Source of the DNA: Marinimicrobium alkaliphilum
GTDB lineage: Bacteria; Pseudomonadota; Gammaproteobacteria; Pseudomonadales; Cellvibrionaceae
Length of the DNA stretch: 64,000 nucleotides
Direction: 5' to 3'
Assembly: GCF_003259155.1 (NCBI RefSeq)
Contig: NZ_QGMQ01000001.1
Coordinates: forward strand, 310,001-374,000
Both the position numbers and the translations under genes were made by a program. The first letter of the stretch is position 1. Each line of letters starts with the position of its first letter. A model generated the notes under the pieces. It searched no databases. It worked only from the letters and a program-made list of their open reading frames with translations, and was not told where the DNA came from. Of the stretch, positions 1-9,787 are shown piece after piece.

Positions 1-9
1 TGAAGCACC

Positions 10-1446
10 ATGTGGCGCAATAACAAGATCGTGGTGATTGACGGTGATCAGGGTCGTCGTTATCAATTATCAGTGGTTCTGGAGTTCTTGGGGATAGAAG
101 CTCTGGAGGCCTGCAAAAATACGTGGCGCGACTGCGTCAGCAGTCAGCCGGGTGACGTTTTCGGCGTCATCATCGGTGACAGTGGCGTGCCTCAGGCGGA
201 GCTCCTGGGATTGCTCAAGGAAGTCTATGGCTGGCACGACGAGGTGGCGGTGATGCTCCTGGGCGAGGGCCTGGATATCGACGATCGTTGGGATCAACCC
301 TGGCGGCGCATGGTGATCTCCAGCCTGACCATGCCTTTGAGCTATACCGCTATGCTCGACACCCTGCACCGGGCCCAGCTGTACCAAGAGGCGCAGGTGG
401 TGAGTAAGAAGCCTCCCATGCGCCGGCCGGTGCACCTGTTTCGCAGTCTCGTTGGCACCAGCCGTAAAATTCAGCAGGTGCGCGAGATGATGGGCCAGGT
501 GGCGGATAAAGACGTCTCGGTTTTGATTACCGGAGAGTCGGGTACGGGCAAGGAGGTGGTCGCTCGCAACCTGCACTACAGTTCGCCCCGGCGCGACAAA
601 CCCTTTGTGCCGGTCAATTGCGGCGCGATTCCGGCGGATCTGTTGGAGAGTGAGCTTTTTGGTCACGAGAAGGGTGCCTTTACTGGCGCTGTGAGTGCTC
701 GGGCCGGGCGGTTTGAATTGGCTGAAGGCGGTACGCTGTTTCTCGATGAAATCGGCGACATGCCTCTGAATATGCAGGTCAAAATTTTGCGCGTGTTGCA
801 GGAGCGCTGTTTCGAACGCGTCGGCAATAGCAAGCCCGTTGAAACCGATGTCCGTATCATCGCCGCGACCCACCGCAATCTGGAACAGATGATTGCTGAT
901 GGCAGCTTTCGGGAAGACCTCTACTACCGGTTGAACGTTTTTCCCATTGAGCTACCTGCACTCAAGGATCGGGTGGAAGATATTCCGCTGCTGGTGAATG
1001 AGCTGGTGTCGCGCATGGAGAGCGAGCAGCGTGGATCGGTACGTTTCAATTCGGCGGCAATCATGTCTCTGTGTCAGCATGACTGGTCGGGTAACGTGCG
1101 CGAACTGGCGAACTTGGTTGAGCGCATGGCGATCATGAATCCCTACGGTGTGGTGGGCGTAAAGGATCTGCCGCCGCGTTACCGGCACGTGGATGCCAGC
1201 GAAGAAGATTTTGCGCCGGACACCGACAAGGTCAATGGTCACGCCGGGTTTGTCAGTGTCAATGATACGCCGCTGCTGCCCGAGCAAGGTATCGATTTAC
1301 GCGAGTTTATCGCCGGCATGGAGCGTGATCTGATTCAGCAGGCGCTCAATGACTGCAATGGCGTGGTGGCGCGTGCAGCGGACAAGTTGTGTATCCGGCG
1401 CACCACATTGGTGGAAAAAATGCGCAAGTACGAACTCCAGCGCTAG
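10..1446 (+). CDS. fleQ: FleQ, sigma-54-dependent master flagellar regulator
   Basis: 478 aa enhancer-binding protein expected to activate the sigma-54 flagellar promoters and, in Pseudomonas, to bind c-di-GMP. It has a receiver-like N-terminal domain (about 1-120), an AAA+ domain (about 145-378) with Walker A GESGTGKE at 175-182 and the sigma-54 contact loop GAFTGA at 222-227, and a Fis-type helix-turn-helix at about 436-478. The MWR start matches Pseudomonas FleQ. Only 9 bases precede the start, so its promoter lies outside the window. It is upstream of fleSR, as in Pseudomonas. Odd point: Asp57 sits where a receiver phospho-acceptor would be, a position I remember as non-acidic in P. aeruginosa FleQ. 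Confidence 0.97.
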   Translation: MWRNNKIVVIDGDQGRRYQLSVVLEFLGIEALEACKNTWRDCVSSQPGDVFGVIIGDSGVPQAELLGLLKEVYGWHDEVAVMLLGEGLDIDDRWDQPWRRMVISSLTMPLSYTAMLDTLHRAQLYQEAQVVSKKPPMRRPVHLFRSLVGTSRKIQQVREMMGQVADKDVSVLITGESGTGKEVVARNLHYSSPRRDKPFVPVNCGAIPADLLESELFGHEKGAFTGAVSARAGRFELAEGGTLFLDEIGDMPLNMQVKILRVLQERCFERVGNSKPVETDVRIIAATHRNLEQMIADGSFREDLYYRLNVFPIELPALKDRVEDIPLLVNELVSRMESEQRGSVRFNSAAIMSLCQHDWSGNVRELANLVERMAIMNPYGVVGVKDLPPRYRHVDASEEDFAPDTDKVNGHAGFVSVNDTPLLPEQGIDLREFIAGMERDLIQQALNDCNGVVARAADKLCIRRTTLVEKMRKYELQR

Positions 1447-1454
1447 GTCCTCCC

Positions 1455-1481
1455 GGGGCGCCGGTCTTTTGACTGCGCCCC
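1455..1481 (+). terminator. GC-rich hairpin after fleQ
   Basis: GGGGCG... pairs with ...CGCCCC around a TTTT loop just after the fleQ stop. There is no clear U-tract, so it is a weak candidate terminator or 3'-end stabiliser. Confidence 0.35.
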
Positions 1482-1525
1482 TATCCCTCCCAATATAACC
1501 CGCTGAAAAATAGAGAGTTTTTTTG

Positions 1526-1542
1526 TTGGCACTTGAATTGCA
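1526..1542 (+). promoter_or_regulatory. sigma-54 promoter of fleSR
   Basis: TTGGCAC-N5-TTGCA, a near-perfect -24/-12 element: GG at 1528-1529, then 10 bases, then GC at 1540-1541. It lies about 80 bp upstream of fleS, matching the known FleQ/RpoN control of fleSR in Pseudomonas. Confidence 0.88.
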
Positions 1543-1622
1543 GTGACTCCTCAAAAGGGCGTTTCGCCCGATGTTATTTGACGCCTGAGAGGGCGTGAAG
1601 ACCGTCACAGAGGAGACACTGC

Positions 1623-2837
1623 ATGTCCGGAGTATCGGCTGCCCGCACCGTGGAAGCACCGGTGGATGAGCGCCAGCGCGATCTGCAATCCGCTTTTGAA
1701 ATGTTCAATGACATTTCAGAGCAATTGATGTCTTCCTACCAGTTACTTGAAAACCGGGTTGCCGAACTCAATCAGGAACTCACCAGTGTTACTCGTCAGC
1801 GAATGGAAGAACTGGCCGAGAAAGAGCGACTGGCATGCCGTCTGGAAAACCTGCTCAACTTTCTGCCCGGGGGGGTCATTGTGCTCGATCCCGCCGGTCG
1901 GGTATCTGAATGCAATCCGTCCGCCATCGACTTGCTGGGTGAACCGTTGCGCGGCGCCGTCTGGCGGGACGTGATCGCACGCAGCTTTGCACCGCGCCAG
2001 GACGACGGTCACGAGGTCTCGCTGCACGACGGACGCCGGATCAGCATCGCTACGCGCAACCTGGAAGATGATGGCCAGATTATCCTGCTCACCGACCAGA
2101 CCGAAACCCGCCGTCTGCAAAGTGAACTCAGTCGCCATGAACGTCTGTCGGCCATGGGCCAGATGATGTCGGCTCTGGCCCACCAGATTCGCACGCCCCT
2201 GTCGGCGGCCATGCTCTACGCCGGGCACCTGTGCGGCGATCAGTTGGATCCACCCAAACGGGCGCAATTTGCCGACAAGGTGCTCAACCGTTTGACCAAC
2301 ATTGAGCGCCAGGTACAGGACATGCTGTTGTTCGTCAAAGGCGAGTTGCCGTTGAATGACACCCTGAGTGTGGCCGAACTGCAGCTGGCGCTGGAAGAGG
2401 CGATGGAAGCGCCCTTGATGACCTCCGAGTCGATCTGCCATTGGCAGAACGACAGTCGCAAGGAGTACCTGCACTGCAATCGTGAAGCATTGGTGGGTGC
2501 GCTGATGAACCTGGTCAACAACGCCATTCAGGCCGTGGGGCAGGGCGCGGTATTGCATCTGTCATTTGTGGCTGAGCGCCTGGCGGGGCAGCCCTGGTTG
2601 ATCATCAGTCTGCGCGACGAGGGGCCGGGCATCGATGCCAAGTTGTTGCCCAATGTGGAGGAGGTCTTTGTGACCACCAAGTCCCAGGGCACCGGGCTGG
2701 GGTTGATGGTCGTGCAGGCCGTCGCCAGAGCTCACGGCGGGCGTTTTTTGCTTGAGTCCAAGCCTGGTTTTGGTACCACGGGCCGGGTCCTGATTCCCCT
2801 TATTCAAACCGATAGCAACCTTTGCGGAGGTCGATAG
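1623..2837 (+). CDS. fleS: FleS, flagellar sensor histidine kinase
   Basis: 404 aa cytosolic kinase of the FleSR two-component system, which activates the mid-stage basal-body genes. It has an N-terminal coiled region, a PAS-like domain (about 75-170), a HisKA domain with phospho-His187 in LAHQIRTPLS, and a HATPase domain with N box NLVNNA (296-301), RDEGPGI and GTGLGLMVV. No membrane segment is visible. It starts at ATG 1623 about 80 bp after a sigma-54 promoter and is followed 3 bp later by fleR, so the two are co-transcribed. Confidence 0.95.
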   Translation: MSGVSAARTVEAPVDERQRDLQSAFEMFNDISEQLMSSYQLLENRVAELNQELTSVTRQRMEELAEKERLACRLENLLNFLPGGVIVLDPAGRVSECNPSAIDLLGEPLRGAVWRDVIARSFAPRQDDGHEVSLHDGRRISIATRNLEDDGQIILLTDQTETRRLQSELSRHERLSAMGQMMSALAHQIRTPLSAAMLYAGHLCGDQLDPPKRAQFADKVLNRLTNIERQVQDMLLFVKGELPLNDTLSVAELQLALEEAMEAPLMTSESICHWQNDSRKEYLHCNREALVGALMNLVNNAIQAVGQGAVLHLSFVAERLAGQPWLIISLRDEGPGIDAKLLPNVEEVFVTTKSQGTGLGLMVVQAVARAHGGRFLLESKPGFGTTGRVLIPLIQTDSNLCGGR

Positions 2838-2840
2838 ATC

Positions 2841-4271
2841 ATGGCTGCAACAGCACACACAGATAATGCCCGAAGCGCTGATGCCTTGACCGTTCTGGTG
2901 GTTGAGGATGATCGGGATCTGCGCGAAGCGCTGTCCGACACTCTGGAGCTTGCCGGTTACCGCGTACTACTGGCGACCAGTGCCGAAGAGGCGCTGCGCT
3001 GCCTCCTTGCAGAGTGTGATATCCGCATGATCGTATCCGACGTCAATATGGGCGGTATGAGTGGTCATGACCTGCTCGAGGAGGTGCGTCAGAGCTATCC
3101 GCAGATTCCCATGATGCTGATTACCGCCTATGCAAGCATCAGTGATTCGGTCGAAGCAATGAAGCGCGGCGCGGTGGATTACCTGGTCAAGCCTTTCAAG
3201 CCTGAGGCGCTGGTGCAGACCGTTTCCCGGCATGTGGGGGTGGCGCAGCTGGCAGGCGACCAACCGGTGGCAGAGGCCGCCTCAAGCAAACAGCTGCTGC
3301 AGCTCTCGCAACGGGTGGCCCAGTCGGAGTCCACAGTGCTGATTCTGGGGGAGTCGGGGACCGGTAAAGAAGTGCTTTCGCGCTACATCCACGATCATTC
3401 ACCTCGCCGCGATCAGCCGTTTATCGCTATCAACTGTGCCGCGATTCCGGAAAACATGCTCGAAGCCATGCTTTTCGGTCATGAGAAGGGCGCTTACACC
3501 GGCGCTCACAGCAGTGCTCCGGGTAAGTTCGAGCAGGCCAATGGTGGCACCTTGCTGCTTGACGAAATTTCCGAGATGGATATTGGCTTGCAGGCCAAGT
3601 TGTTGCGCGTACTGCAGGAGCGTGAAGTTGAGCGCCTCGGCGGGCGCAAAACCATCAAGCTGGATGTGCGGGTAATTGCCACGTCCAACCGGGATATGCG
3701 TGAGCAAGTGGCTACGGGCAAATTTCGGGAGGATCTCTATTACCGTTTGAGTGTGCTGCCGCTGCAATGGGCACCACTGCGTGAGCGCGTAGAAGATATC
3801 GTCCCGCTTGCGCAAAAACTGTTGCACAAACATGCGCAGAAGCAGAATCGTTCGGGTGTGCGTCTGGCGCCCTGCGCGATTGCCCAGATGCAGGCCTACC
3901 CCTGGCCGGGCAATGTCCGGGAGTTGGATAACATCATGCAGCGAGCCCTGATTCTGCAGATGGGGCAGGACATCCGCGCCGCGGATCTGGGGCTTGAAGG
4001 CGACGGTCTCTACCGGCAGAAACCGGATCCGGTCAGTGCTGCGCAGCATCTGTCCCTGGTTGCGAATACGCCGGCCGGTGGGGCGCCGGAGCCGGTGGAT
4101 GCCACAGCGCTGGACAATGACCTCAAACAGCGCGAATATGAGATCATCGTCAAGACACTGCGAGAAGAAAACGGCAGCAAGAAAAACACCGCCCAGCGAC
4201 TCGGGATCAGCCCGCGGACGCTGCGCTACAAAATTGCAAGGCTGCGTGATGAAGGGTTCGCTATTGCGTGA
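2841..4271 (+). CDS. fleR: FleR, sigma-54-dependent response regulator
   Basis: 476 aa NtrC-type regulator: receiver domain with phospho-acceptor Asp67 (SDVNM), AAA+ domain with GESGTGKE at 170-177 and GAYTGA at 217-222, and a C-terminal Fis-type helix-turn-helix (about 430-474). It is the cognate partner of FleS and in Pseudomonas drives fliE and other class III genes. The Tyr in GAYTGA is a common variant of GAFTGA. Its last 23 bases overlap the predicted start of the next gene. Confidence 0.95.
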   Translation: MAATAHTDNARSADALTVLVVEDDRDLREALSDTLELAGYRVLLATSAEEALRCLLAECDIRMIVSDVNMGGMSGHDLLEEVRQSYPQIPMMLITAYASISDSVEAMKRGAVDYLVKPFKPEALVQTVSRHVGVAQLAGDQPVAEAASSKQLLQLSQRVAQSESTVLILGESGTGKEVLSRYIHDHSPRRDQPFIAINCAAIPENMLEAMLFGHEKGAYTGAHSSAPGKFEQANGGTLLLDEISEMDIGLQAKLLRVLQEREVERLGGRKTIKLDVRVIATSNRDMREQVATGKFREDLYYRLSVLPLQWAPLRERVEDIVPLAQKLLHKHAQKQNRSGVRLAPCAIAQMQAYPWPGNVRELDNIMQRALILQMGQDIRAADLGLEGDGLYRQKPDPVSAAQHLSLVANTPAGGAPEPVDATALDNDLKQREYEIIVKTLREENGSKKNTAQRLGISPRTLRYKIARLRDEGFAIA

Positions 4272-7200
4272 TCGGCCGCGCCAGTGGGCGCGCAAGTTGT
4301 TGTACTTTTATCGGCCGCTGTCAGCGGCCGGTTTGTTTGCGCTGGGCCTGCTGGCCGGACTGCTGATGGCACTGGATGGCTGGCGCTGGCTTGCGGGCGT
4401 CGCGCTGGTGTCGATCGCGCTGCTCGTGTGCTGCTGGTACCTCTTTCGTCCGGGGCGCGTGCGAGGCGGTCGTTCGTCTCTGCCGGGGTATTCTCACCGA
4501 CAGTTCGATCAGCTCGCCGGATCCCTGCCCATGGGCATTTGGACAGCCAGCTCTGAGGGTCGGGTTGACTATATCAACCCCTTCTTCGCGCACTACGTGG
4601 GGGGAGATCACGAGGCGGCCACAGAAGTCTCCGATTGGCTAAAGGCCCTGCATCCCAGCGATGCCGATCACTGCGCCCATGCGTGGCGTCACAGTGTTGA
4701 GCGCGGCAGTCTGTTCCTCAAAGAGTACCGCTTGCGCCGTTTTGACGGCGCCTACCGTTGGCACCTGGCCCGCGCCGTGCCTCTTCGCGACCGCAATAAA
4801 AACATCCAGCGCTGGATCGGCAGTGCCGTGGACATTCATGACCGCAAGGTGAGCGAGGACCGGGCGCGGGACTTGTCTGAACGCCTGGCGGGAACTCTGG
4901 AGAGTATTACCGATAGTTTTTTTACCCTCGACAAGCAGTGGCGATTCACCTATGTCAATAGCGAGGCCGAGCGCGTCCTGACGCGCAAGCGCCAGGAGTT
5001 GCTGCAGCGCGAGTTGTGGCAGGTATTCCCCGATATCCTCGGCACGGATTTTGAGACTTACTATCGCCGAGCGGTCAGTGAAGGGCACAAAGTGACCTTT
5101 GAAGCCTATTACCCGCCGCTGCACAAATGGTTTTCGGTCAACGCTTATCCCTCCTACGAAGGTCTGGCGGTTTATTTTCAGGACGTCACCCAGCGTCATC
5201 GCATGGAAGAACAGTTGCGCCTGTTAGATGCCTGCGTGACGCACATGAATGATTTGGTGGTGATTACCGAAGCCTTGCCCCAGGACGAGCCCGGGCCGCG
5301 TATCGTTTTTGTGAACCCTGCCTTTGAGCGTCGAACGGGTTACCGGCGCGACGAAGTCATTGGACGATCGCCGCGGTTTTTGCAAGGTGAAGAAACTCAG
5401 CGAAGCGAGCTCGATCGTATCCGCAAGGCGATGCGCCGCTGGCAGCCGGTGCGCGCCGAACTGATCAATTACACCAAAGCAGGCGAGCCCTTCTGGCTTG
5501 AAATCGAGCTCGTCCCCATTGTCGACAGCAGTGGTTGGTACAGCCATTGGTTGGCGGTCGAACGGGATATCACCGAGCGCAAAAAAATGGAGGTTGAGCG
5601 CGAGCGGGTCACGGCTTTGGAGACTGCGCATAAGTTGGCAGAAGTGGCCAACAAAACCAAGTCGGAATTCTTGGTAACCATGAGTCACGAGATCAGAACG
5701 CCCATCAACGGGGTCATCGGGATGACCGATGTTCTGCAGCAAAGCCTGCGTGATCCGGGGCAGCAGGAGATGCTCAGTGTCATCAGTGATTCGGCTCAAA
5801 CGCTTCTGGGGGTTGTCGACGATATTCTCGATTTTTCCAAGTTGGAGGCGGGCAAGTTGCGGCTCGAACAGCGGCCGTTCGCGCCCGCCGGTGCGTTGCA
5901 CAATGTTTGCCGATTGCTCAGTGAGATGGCGCGCACCAAAGGCGTATTCATAAACCTGTTTATTGACCCGGCGATACCCGAGTTGGTGCTGGGTGATGAG
6001 TTGCGGGTGCGGCAGGTCGTGATCAACCTTTTGAGCAATGCGATCAAGTTCACTGGCGGGATCAATCGGCATGCCGAAGTGCGTGTCGCACTTTTCGTTG
6101 AAGCCGCCGATGGCAAAGCCATGCGTGTGATTTTACAGGTGCGGGACAACGGTATAGGAATGACGGAAAAAACCCTATCCACCCTGTTCAGTCCGTTTGT
6201 TCAGGCCGACGTGTCAACGACTCGTCGCTACGGCGGCACGGGTTTGGGCTTGACCATAACCCGTAACCTGGTTGAGTTGATGGGGGGCGATATAAAAGTC
6301 TCCAGCGCTATCGACGAGGGCACAGAGTTTCGCGTAACCTTGCCTTTTTTGGTAGAGGCTCAGCGTCCGTTTATTGTGGCGCCGGTCTGGCGCAGCGCGC
6401 CGGTGTGCCGTTTACTCTTGCCGGCAGTATCCTCGGGTGCTCCGTCCCGAGGTCAGGATTGGCTGGCTTACTTGCGTGCCGCAGGAATCACGGCAGAGCT
6501 GGTAACCATCGACAAAGATGACCCAGAACCCCTTCGACTATCGGTGTCTGAGGAGGTATGGGTCGTGGACGAGAGCTGGGGCCCCTGGTCAGAGGAGACC
6601 CTGGCCCAGCTGAGTGCCCGTGTCGCTGCGCCGCGTTGGGTCCTGATTGGTCGGGGGCGTCGCCGGCAGCCGCGGCTTGATGACCGGGGCCGGGTGTCTC
6701 TGGATGCCGACGGCCTCGACCCGCATGCCTTGATTGAAGCGGTGGCGATTGCCGCGCAGGAGCTTCCGGCGCCCGAGCGGGAACGGACGCCGGCGGTATC
6801 GGGGAGCCTCCCGGCCAAAGCTGAGGCACGGGAATTTGAGGGGCGCGTGCTGGTTGCCGAGGACAATGCGACCAACCGTAAAGTGATTGCCCATCAGTTG
6901 GCGCTGCTGGGTTTTTCAGCGGATTTGGCGCCCAGCGGCCGAGAGGCGTTGAGTTTGTGGCGCGAAGGCAAGTACGCCGCGCTGTTGACCGACATCCACA
7001 TGCCCGAGATGGATGGTTTTGAATTGGTGGAGCGCCTGCAGGCACAGAGGGACCTCACAGGCCTCAAGGTGCCGATCATTGCCTTTAGCGCCGATCAACG
7101 AGCGCAGGCGCGCGGGGACTACCGCGAGAAAGGGTTCGACGGTTTCCTGGTAAAGCCGGTCACCCTGGTTGAGCTGGAGCGCGTGTTTCGCGCCCTGGGC

Positions 7201-7569
7201 GTGGGCGCAAGCCAGGCACCTGTGCCGGTCGACCTGGACACTTTGCGTGACATTGTCGGCGATGAGCCTGGCGTGGTTCAGGAATTCTTGCAAAGCTTTG
7301 GGGACAATCTGGCAGCGCTCGAAAAGCAGATAGCGGAGGCGGTGCGTGAATGCGATTGGGCCGGTGTAGAGTGGGCCTGTCATTCACTCAAATCCTCGGC
7401 GCGTTCAGTGGGGGCCCGTGTTTTGGGGGATTACTGTGCGCGCCTGGAACAGGTAGCCGCAGAGACAAGTGAAGATGACAGAGCAATAGCAGTGAAGAAT
7501 GTAATGACAGAGTGTCAGCGCGTCGAGCAATGGGTGCAGGCGACGCTAAACACCGATAGCGACCATTGA
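4249..7569 (+). CDS. BarA-like hybrid sensor kinase (2 TM, PAS repeats, HisKA, HATPase, REC, Hpt)
   Basis: About 1106 aa. ATG 4249 is chosen because AAGG lies 7-8 bp upstream and the reading then begins just before two membrane helices (about residues 20-65). Three PAS/PAC segments follow, then HisKA with His480 (TMSHEIRTPING), HATPase (NLLSNAIKF near 593, GTGLGLT near 664), a divergent receiver-like stretch (about 720-830), a true receiver with Asp915 (LTDIHMPEMDG) and a C-terminal Hpt with His1045. All phosphorelay residues are present. It overlaps fleR and abuts the REC-EAL-REC gene, suggesting one operon and one pathway. I know of no such gene at this position in the Pseudomonas cluster. 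The signal is unknown. Confidence 0.85.
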   Translation: MKGSLLRDRPRQWARKLLYFYRPLSAAGLFALGLLAGLLMALDGWRWLAGVALVSIALLVCCWYLFRPGRVRGGRSSLPGYSHRQFDQLAGSLPMGIWTASSEGRVDYINPFFAHYVGGDHEAATEVSDWLKALHPSDADHCAHAWRHSVERGSLFLKEYRLRRFDGAYRWHLARAVPLRDRNKNIQRWIGSAVDIHDRKVSEDRARDLSERLAGTLESITDSFFTLDKQWRFTYVNSEAERVLTRKRQELLQRELWQVFPDILGTDFETYYRRAVSEGHKVTFEAYYPPLHKWFSVNAYPSYEGLAVYFQDVTQRHRMEEQLRLLDACVTHMNDLVVITEALPQDEPGPRIVFVNPAFERRTGYRRDEVIGRSPRFLQGEETQRSELDRIRKAMRRWQPVRAELINYTKAGEPFWLEIELVPIVDSSGWYSHWLAVERDITERKKMEVERERVTALETAHKLAEVANKTKSEFLVTMSHEIRTPINGVIGMTDVLQQSLRDPGQQEMLSVISDSAQTLLGVVDDILDFSKLEAGKLRLEQRPFAPAGALHNVCRLLSEMARTKGVFINLFIDPAIPELVLGDELRVRQVVINLLSNAIKFTGGINRHAEVRVALFVEAADGKAMRVILQVRDNGIGMTEKTLSTLFSPFVQADVSTTRRYGGTGLGLTITRNLVELMGGDIKVSSAIDEGTEFRVTLPFLVEAQRPFIVAPVWRSAPVCRLLLPAVSSGAPSRGQDWLAYLRAAGITAELVTIDKDDPEPLRLSVSEEVWVVDESWGPWSEETLAQLSARVAAPRWVLIGRGRRRQPRLDDRGRVSLDADGLDPHALIEAVAIAAQELPAPERERTPAVSGSLPAKAEAREFEGRVLVAEDNATNRKVIAHQLALLGFSADLAPSGREALSLWREGKYAALLTDIHMPEMDGFELVERLQAQRDLTGLKVPIIAFSADQRAQARGDYREKGFDGFLVKPVTLVELERVFRALGVGASQAPVPVDLDTLRDIVGDEPGVVQEFLQSFGDNLAALEKQIAEAVRECDWAGVEWACHSLKSSARSVGARVLGDYCARLEQVAAETSEDDRAIAVKNVMTECQRVEQWVQATLNTDSDH

Positions 7570-7586
7570 GATCCGGGGCAGAGTGC

Positions 7587-9233
7587 ATGGGATTGGTAAA
7601 AAGTGAGGTGAGTATTCTCGCCGTTGATGATGATACCTTTATCATCAAATTGTTGCAGCAGGCATTGAAACGCCTGGGTTTCAGTCGCTTCGCGGCCAGT
7701 GGTGATGGTGAGCAGGCGCTCGCACTGATGGCGCGCGCTTCAAGCGCGCCGGATTTGATCATTCTCGATTTGAGTATGCCGCGCATGGATGGCGTGGAAT
7801 TTATCCGCAAGCTCACCGAACAGGACTATCGGGGACAGTTGATACTGATCAGCGGGGTCGATGAGCGCGCCTTGCGCAGTGCGGAAAAGCTGGTGCTGGC
7901 GCACGGACTCAATTTGCTCGGTCGGTTGCAGAAGCCGATCGTCCCGAAGGAGCTTGCCCTGCTCCTGGTCAAATTGATGAAAGCCTCTACGGAGTTTCAG
8001 CCGCGCCCAGCGGGAATCAAGCGCTATTCGGGGGCTCGCCTGGAGCAGGCGCTGGCCCAGGGCGAACTGGTGAATGTGTATCAGCCGATTGTGGACTTGC
8101 GTACCGGGGCGTTGCTCAAGTTTGAAGTGCTGGCTCGTTGGCAGCATCCTGAGGACGGCCTGGTCATGCCCGACACCTTTGTGCCTGACCTTGAAGACAG
8201 CTATTTGATTGATGCCCTTGCTTACGATGTGCTGACCCGGGCGCTGGACGCCGCGGCCCAGTGGCGCGAGGCGGACCTGAGGGTGGCTCTGGCAGTCAAT
8301 CTTTCCATGCAGAACCTGGTCACCATCGAGCTGCCTGACCGTTTTGAGCAGGCGGTGCTCGAGCGTGGCTTTCTGCCCAAGGATGTGACCCTCGAAGTCA
8401 CCGAAACCCGCCCCATGACCGAACCTGCGCGGGTGCTCGATACCCTGACGCGGCTGCGCCTGAAGCGTTTTCCGCTGGCCATTGACGACTTTGGCACCGG
8501 GCATGCGTCACTGGCGCAATTGCGCGACATTCCCTTTGACCAATTTAAGCTCGACCGCAGCTTTGTCCATCGCGGCTGGTTCGAGCGGGATGTCAAAGCC
8601 ATGTTCGACACCAGCCTCAGTCTGGCCAAACAGATGGACATGGTTGTGGTTGCCGAGGGAGTGGAGCATCGGGAGGACTGGGACTTTGTCCGTGCCAGCC
8701 CCTGTGACTGGGCCCAGGGCTACTTTATCGCCAAGCCCATGCTTGCGGAGGAGGTCGTCGCCTGGGCCGACAGCTGGCACCAGCGTGTGCGCCGCGAGTT
8801 GATGCCTCCTGAGCTCGAAAGCCCGGGTGCGTCCAAGGCCCCCGGCGGCGCCAAGGCGACCGTACTGGTGGTTGAGGACAATGACTTTCAGCGCAAGGTA
8901 CAGAGCCGGATTTTGCGTGACGAAGGTTACCACGCCGTCACCGCCGGCAATGGCCGGGAGGCGCTGCAGCTGTTGCGCAGCCTGCGCCCACACGTCATCC
9001 TGATGGACTTGGACATGCCCGAGGTCAGTGGCCTGGAGGTTCTGCGTCGGTTGCGCGGAACGTCGGCATTCCGACACACGCCCGTGGTTATTGTCTCCGG
9101 GGCCAACGTCAAAAACGCGGTCGAGGACTGCATGGCCGCCGGTGCCAGCAGTTTTATGCTCAAACCTTTTGACCGTAAAACCCTGGTGGCACGGGTGGAA
9201 AAAGCGCTCGCCACGACACCTACCAAAAACTGA
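7587..9233 (+). CDS. REC-EAL-REC c-di-GMP phosphodiesterase-like response regulator
   Basis: 548 aa from ATG 7587; an in-frame TTG at 7566 overlapping the previous stop is an alternative. Receiver 1 has Asp61 (ILDLSMP). The EAL domain (about 150-410) carries EVL at 180 in place of EAL, plus LSMQN, EVTET, IDDFGTG, FKLD, AEGVEH and QGY, so the metal and catalytic residues look complete. Receiver 2 has Asp474 (LMDLDMP). It probably hydrolyses c-di-GMP under control of phosphorylation, perhaps by the hybrid kinase directly upstream. Placement inside the flagellar cluster suggests tuning of FleQ or of motility. The activity is inferred. Confidence 0.85.
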   Translation: MGLVKSEVSILAVDDDTFIIKLLQQALKRLGFSRFAASGDGEQALALMARASSAPDLIILDLSMPRMDGVEFIRKLTEQDYRGQLILISGVDERALRSAEKLVLAHGLNLLGRLQKPIVPKELALLLVKLMKASTEFQPRPAGIKRYSGARLEQALAQGELVNVYQPIVDLRTGALLKFEVLARWQHPEDGLVMPDTFVPDLEDSYLIDALAYDVLTRALDAAAQWREADLRVALAVNLSMQNLVTIELPDRFEQAVLERGFLPKDVTLEVTETRPMTEPARVLDTLTRLRLKRFPLAIDDFGTGHASLAQLRDIPFDQFKLDRSFVHRGWFERDVKAMFDTSLSLAKQMDMVVVAEGVEHREDWDFVRASPCDWAQGYFIAKPMLAEEVVAWADSWHQRVRRELMPPELESPGASKAPGGAKATVLVVEDNDFQRKVQSRILRDEGYHAVTAGNGREALQLLRSLRPHVILMDLDMPEVSGLEVLRRLRGTSAFRHTPVVIVSGANVKNAVEDCMAAGASSFMLKPFDRKTLVARVEKALATTPTKN

Positions 9234-9261
9234 ATGGGGCCTCGCCACCCGGCGGAAATTG

Positions 9262-9279
9262 TTGGCCTGTTTCCTGCAA
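9262..9279 (+). promoter_or_regulatory. sigma-54 promoter of the fliE operon
   Basis: TTGGCC-N7-TGCAA with GG at 9264-9265 and GC at 9276-9277, exactly 10 bases apart, about 90 bp before fliE. In Pseudomonas fliEFGHIJ is a FleR/RpoN target. Confidence 0.75.
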
Positions 9280-9369
9280 GATAACGCCGCAACCGGCAAA
9301 AAGCCGCCGCAGTGACAAATTCTTGTCGGTGGCCCGTCCGCCAACGACCAAGCAGCGAGAGAAGACCCC

Positions 9370-9756
9370 ATGACTGATCGCGTGGATATCAATCGACTAC
9401 TGACCGATATGCGCTCACTGAAAAGTCAGGTGCAGACCTTTCAGCGCCCGGAAGGGCTGGGCCCCCAGGATGTCAATCGCGTGGGTCGCGTCGGCACCGG
9501 CGAGGGCCTGAAGGTTGATGGCAGCCAGAAAGTCCCGGGTTTTGGTGACGTGATGGCCCAAGCCGTCAACAAGGTTAACGATACCCAACGGGCCTCCGGC
9601 GCGCTGGCAGCTGCCTACGAGCGGGGCGAGCCAGGGGTCGATATCACTGATGTGATGGTCGCCTCGCAAAAAGCCAGTGTGTCTTTCCAGGCGGCTGTGC
9701 AGGTACGTAACAAGCTCGTGGAAGCCTATCGCGACGTAATGAATATGCCGATTTAA
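9370..9756 (+). CDS. fliE: FliE, hook-basal body junction protein
   Basis: 128 aa. The C-terminal two thirds is the FliE domain ([19 protein letters not shown], then [19 protein letters not shown], ending RDVMNMPI). It links the MS ring to the rod and helps open the export gate. Length is close to the usual 105-115 aa with a slightly long N-terminus. First gene after a sigma-54 promoter; fliF follows after 31 bp. Confidence 0.96.
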   Translation: MTDRVDINRLLTDMRSLKSQVQTFQRPEGLGPQDVNRVGRVGTGEGLKVDGSQKVPGFGDVMAQAVNKVNDTQRASGALAAAYERGEPGVDITDVMVASQKASVSFQAAVQVRNKLVEAYRDVMNMPI

Positions 9757-9787
9757 TGGCAGCTGACCCCCACAGGTAAACAGGGCT

